A stretch of 64,000 nt of DNA from contig CAZMVB010000002.1 of assembly GCA_964569795.1 (NCBI GenBank), positions 62,001 through 126,000 on the forward strand. The letters are read 5' to 3'. The notes beneath the pieces are model-generated. The model saw nothing but the letters and a program-made list of their open reading frames with translations. It had not been told where the DNA came from and did no database searches. Position 1 is the stretch's first letter. Each line of letters opens with the position of its first letter. The translations under genes were made by a program, and so were the position numbers. Of this stretch, positions 62,513 through 64,000 are shown piece after piece. The stretch comes from JAHJDS01 sp964569795. Lineage in GTDB: Bacteria; Desulfobacterota; Desulfarculia; Desulfarculales; JAHJDS01.

Positions 62513-63469
62513 ATGTCTGCCGCCCCCTTTTTCCATGGGCCTCGTCGGGCCGGCCCCCCCGGCCCCGAGGCGGCCCCGGGCTGGGTCGATCTGCACGCCC
62601 ATTCCACGGCCAGCGACGGGACCTATCCTCCGGCCGAGGTGGCCCGGTTGGCGGCCGAGGTTGGACTCATGGCCGTGGCCCTGACCGACCACGACACCGT
62701 GGCCGGTCTGGACGAGTTTCTGGCCGCCGGACGGGACCTGGACCTGGCCGCGGTCCCCGGGGTCGAGATCAGCGCCAATCATCCCCAGGGCACGATGCAC
62801 CTGGTCGGGCTGTTCGTGGATCGTCTTCATCCCGAACTGGGGGAGGCCCTGCGCTGGCTCCAGCAGGGCCGGGCCGAGCGGCACCCCAAGATGCTGGGGC
62901 GGCTGAAAAATCTGGGCCTGGATCTGACCTGGGAAGAGGTCGAGAGGCAGGCCGGCGGGGGACAGGTGGGCCGGCCCCACTTTGCCCGGGCCATGCTGGC
63001 CCGGGGGTGGGTGTCCAGTTTTGAACAGGCCTTTGACCGATACCTGGGCAAGGGGCGTCCGGCCTACGTGGATCGCCGGCGGTTCGATCCGCCCCGGGCC
63101 ATCGACCTGCTCCACCGGGCCGGGGCCGTGGTCGTCCTGGCCCACCCCCAGACCCTGAACGCCTTCAACCTGGACGCCCTGGCCGAGGAGGTCGAGGAGC
63201 TCCGGGACATGGGCCTGGACGCCATCGAGGCCTGGCATCCGGTGATGGACTCGGCCTGGACCAGATCCCTGACCGACCTGGCCCGGAGACTGGACCTGGC
63301 CGTCTCGGGCGGGTCGGACTTCCACGGCGACAACAAGTCTGACGTCCGCCTCGGCGTGGGCCGGGGGACGCTCCGGGTGCCCGAGTCCTGCTATTGGGAG
63401 TTGCTCCGCCGGAACCACCGCCTCCGCTCCGGCCGGCCCCCGATCAAGGCAACCAGAGCAGATACCTGA
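62513..63469 (+). CDS. PHP-domain phosphoesterase (RNase AM / YciV-like)
   Basis: This 318-aa metal-dependent phosphoesterase has VDLHAHSTASDGTY at about residue 25, ALTDHDTVAG, PGVEIS and SGGSDFHGDNK, giving the three-metal PHP site. Members include RNase AM (5'-3' trimming of rRNA) and 3',5'-nucleotide phosphatases. An N-terminal Pro/Gly-rich extension of about 20 residues is atypical; the real start could be internal, but no better Met is present. The last 26 nt overlap the opposite-strand HlyIII gene. Confidence 0.85.
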   Translation: MSAAPFFHGPRRAGPPGPEAAPGWVDLHAHSTASDGTYPPAEVARLAAEVGLMAVALTDHDTVAGLDEFLAAGRDLDLAAVPGVEISANHPQGTMHLVGLFVDRLHPELGEALRWLQQGRAERHPKMLGRLKNLGLDLTWEEVERQAGGGQVGRPHFARAMLARGWVSSFEQAFDRYLGKGRPAYVDRRRFDPPRAIDLLHRAGAVVVLAHPQTLNAFNLDALAEEVEELRDMGLDAIEAWHPVMDSAWTRSLTDLARRLDLAVSGGSDFHGDNKSDVRLGVGRGTLRVPESCYWELLRRNHRLRSGRPPIKATRADT

Positions 63470-64000
63470 TCATCAGGTAAAAATGACATGACGATCCGGC
63501 CAACACGAACAGGTGAAACAGTTCGTGGAAGCCAAAGGTCCCCGGCCAGGGATCGGGGCGCTGGAGGCCGTAGATGACCGCTCCCAGGCTGTAACAGATT
63601 CCGCCCGCCAGGAGCCAGATGAGAGCGCCGACGGGCACCGCCGCGGCCAGAGGGAAGATAGCCACCAGGCCCACCCAACCCATGATCAAATAAACAGCGG
63701 TCGATAACCAGCGGGGGGCGCTGAGCCAGAACAGTTTCAGGAAAAGGCCGGCCAGGGCCAGCCCCCACACGGCGCCGAAGATGGACCAGCCCCACCCTCC
63801 CCTGAGCGCCACCAGACAGAAGGGGGTGTAGGTCCCGCCGATGAGCACGTAGATCATGATGTGATCCAGGCGCCGCAGGACCCGGGTCGCCCCGGCCGAC
63901 ACCGGCAGCAGGTGGTAGCAGGCGCTGGCCGTGTAGAGCAGCACCAGGCTCACGCCGTAAACCACAAAGGACACCAGGTGCCACGGACCGGCATGCAGGA
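63444..64000 (-). CDS. HlyIII/PAQR-family membrane protein (5' end outside window)
   Basis: The frame continues through the right edge, so the N-terminus is missing. About 185 codons are visible with six or so membrane helices. Family marks are SACYHLL, the LDHIMIYVLIGGTYTPF segment and HELFHLFVLAGSSCHF with the putative Zn-binding His. Bacterial members (YqfA, HlyIII) affect membrane energetics or act as hydrolases; the old haemolysin label is not well founded. Confidence 0.88.
   Translation of the reverse strand, partial: LHAGPWHLVSFVVYGVSLVLLYTASACYHLLPVSAGATRVLRRLDHIMIYVLIGGTYTPFCLVALRGGWGWSIFGAVWGLALAGLFLKLFWLSAPRWLSTAVYLIMGWVGLVAIFPLAAAVPVGALIWLLAGGICYSLGAVIYGLQRPDPWPGTFGFHELFHLFVLAGSSCHFYLMIRYLLWLP

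Noticed and set aside
60712..62607. Long upstream extension of the - strand gene at 59983
   Set aside because: The extension is antisense to the phosphoglycerate mutase gene, and a good ribosome site plus signal peptide fix the start at 60711.
61191..62684. 497-codon + strand frame overlapping the mutase gene and the start of the PHP gene
   Set aside because: Low-complexity Arg/Gly/Pro translation in the wrong frame; the mutase frame carries all the catalytic motifs.

Overview
The window is a GC-rich, densely packed chromosomal segment with no mobile elements, rRNA or tRNA that I could see. Gene content points to an anaerobic, Gram-negative member of the Desulfobacterota ('deltaproteobacteria'): a two-subunit formate dehydrogenase of the Desulfovibrio type, a tungstate ABC transporter, a glycyl-radical enzyme, a 7Fe-type ferredoxin resembling Desulfovibrio ferredoxin III, rubrerythrin, and many acyl-CoA enzymes. 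The exact genus cannot be named from the sequence alone.

Layout. 1-9000 (+ strand mostly): the 3' end of fdhA, fdhB, fdhE, a DNA-binding-only ModE-like regulator, two exported thioredoxin-fold proteins, tupB-tupC, an outer-membrane beta-barrel protein on the - strand, tupA, and a creatininase-family protein. Together these look like a metal-dependent formate oxidation and tungstate supply region. 9125-14354 (+): a tight four-gene operon acs / GNAT acetyltransferase / AcuC-like deacetylase / second acyl-CoA synthetase, the layout expected for acetylation control of AMP-forming CoA ligases. 14326-32784 (-): one 18.5-kb run of acyl-CoA catabolism genes read leftward from a palindrome-rich promoter near 32.9 kb. 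In transcription order: FAD oxidoreductase, ferredoxin-fused reductase, TetR regulator, acyl-CoA dehydrogenase, nitronate-monooxygenase-like flavoprotein, CoA ligase, two carboxyltransferases, biotin carrier, biotin carboxylase, DUF849 cleavage enzyme, enoyl-CoA hydratase, second acyl-CoA dehydrogenase, and a glycyl-radical enzyme fused to its own activase. 33149-43130 (-): rubrerythrin and five signal-transduction proteins. 43206-52038: RNA methyltransferase, an acyltransferase/G3P-dehydrogenase-like fusion, Fe-S assembly genes (IscU-like, ferredoxin, Mrp), SPOR protein, argS and a 53-aa Cys-rich protein. 52101-64000: alr, then queA-tgt-yajC-secD-secF (+), an exported protein, a phosphoglycerate mutase, a PHP phosphoesterase and a HlyIII-family membrane protein cut by the window end.

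Most unusual items. (1) The phosphoglycerate mutase (60868-62439) is circularly permuted: the canonical C-terminal two-thirds comes first and the canonical N-terminus, with the catalytic Ser, comes last. (2) A radical-SAM activase and its glycyl-radical enzyme form one polypeptide (14326-17604). (3) Between the biotin carrier and biotin carboxylase genes a 47-bp block, repeated in tandem, creates three 16-codon minicistrons, each overlapping the next by ATGA. (4) A PlsB-like acyltransferase is fused to a glycerol-3-phosphate-dehydrogenase-like domain that has lost both active-site lysines. (5) SecD carries four Cys at exact 7-residue spacing in its periplasmic region, and SecF has an oversized periplasmic domain and a Lys-rich tail. 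(6) The two adjacent carboxyltransferase paralogues look complementarily degenerate.
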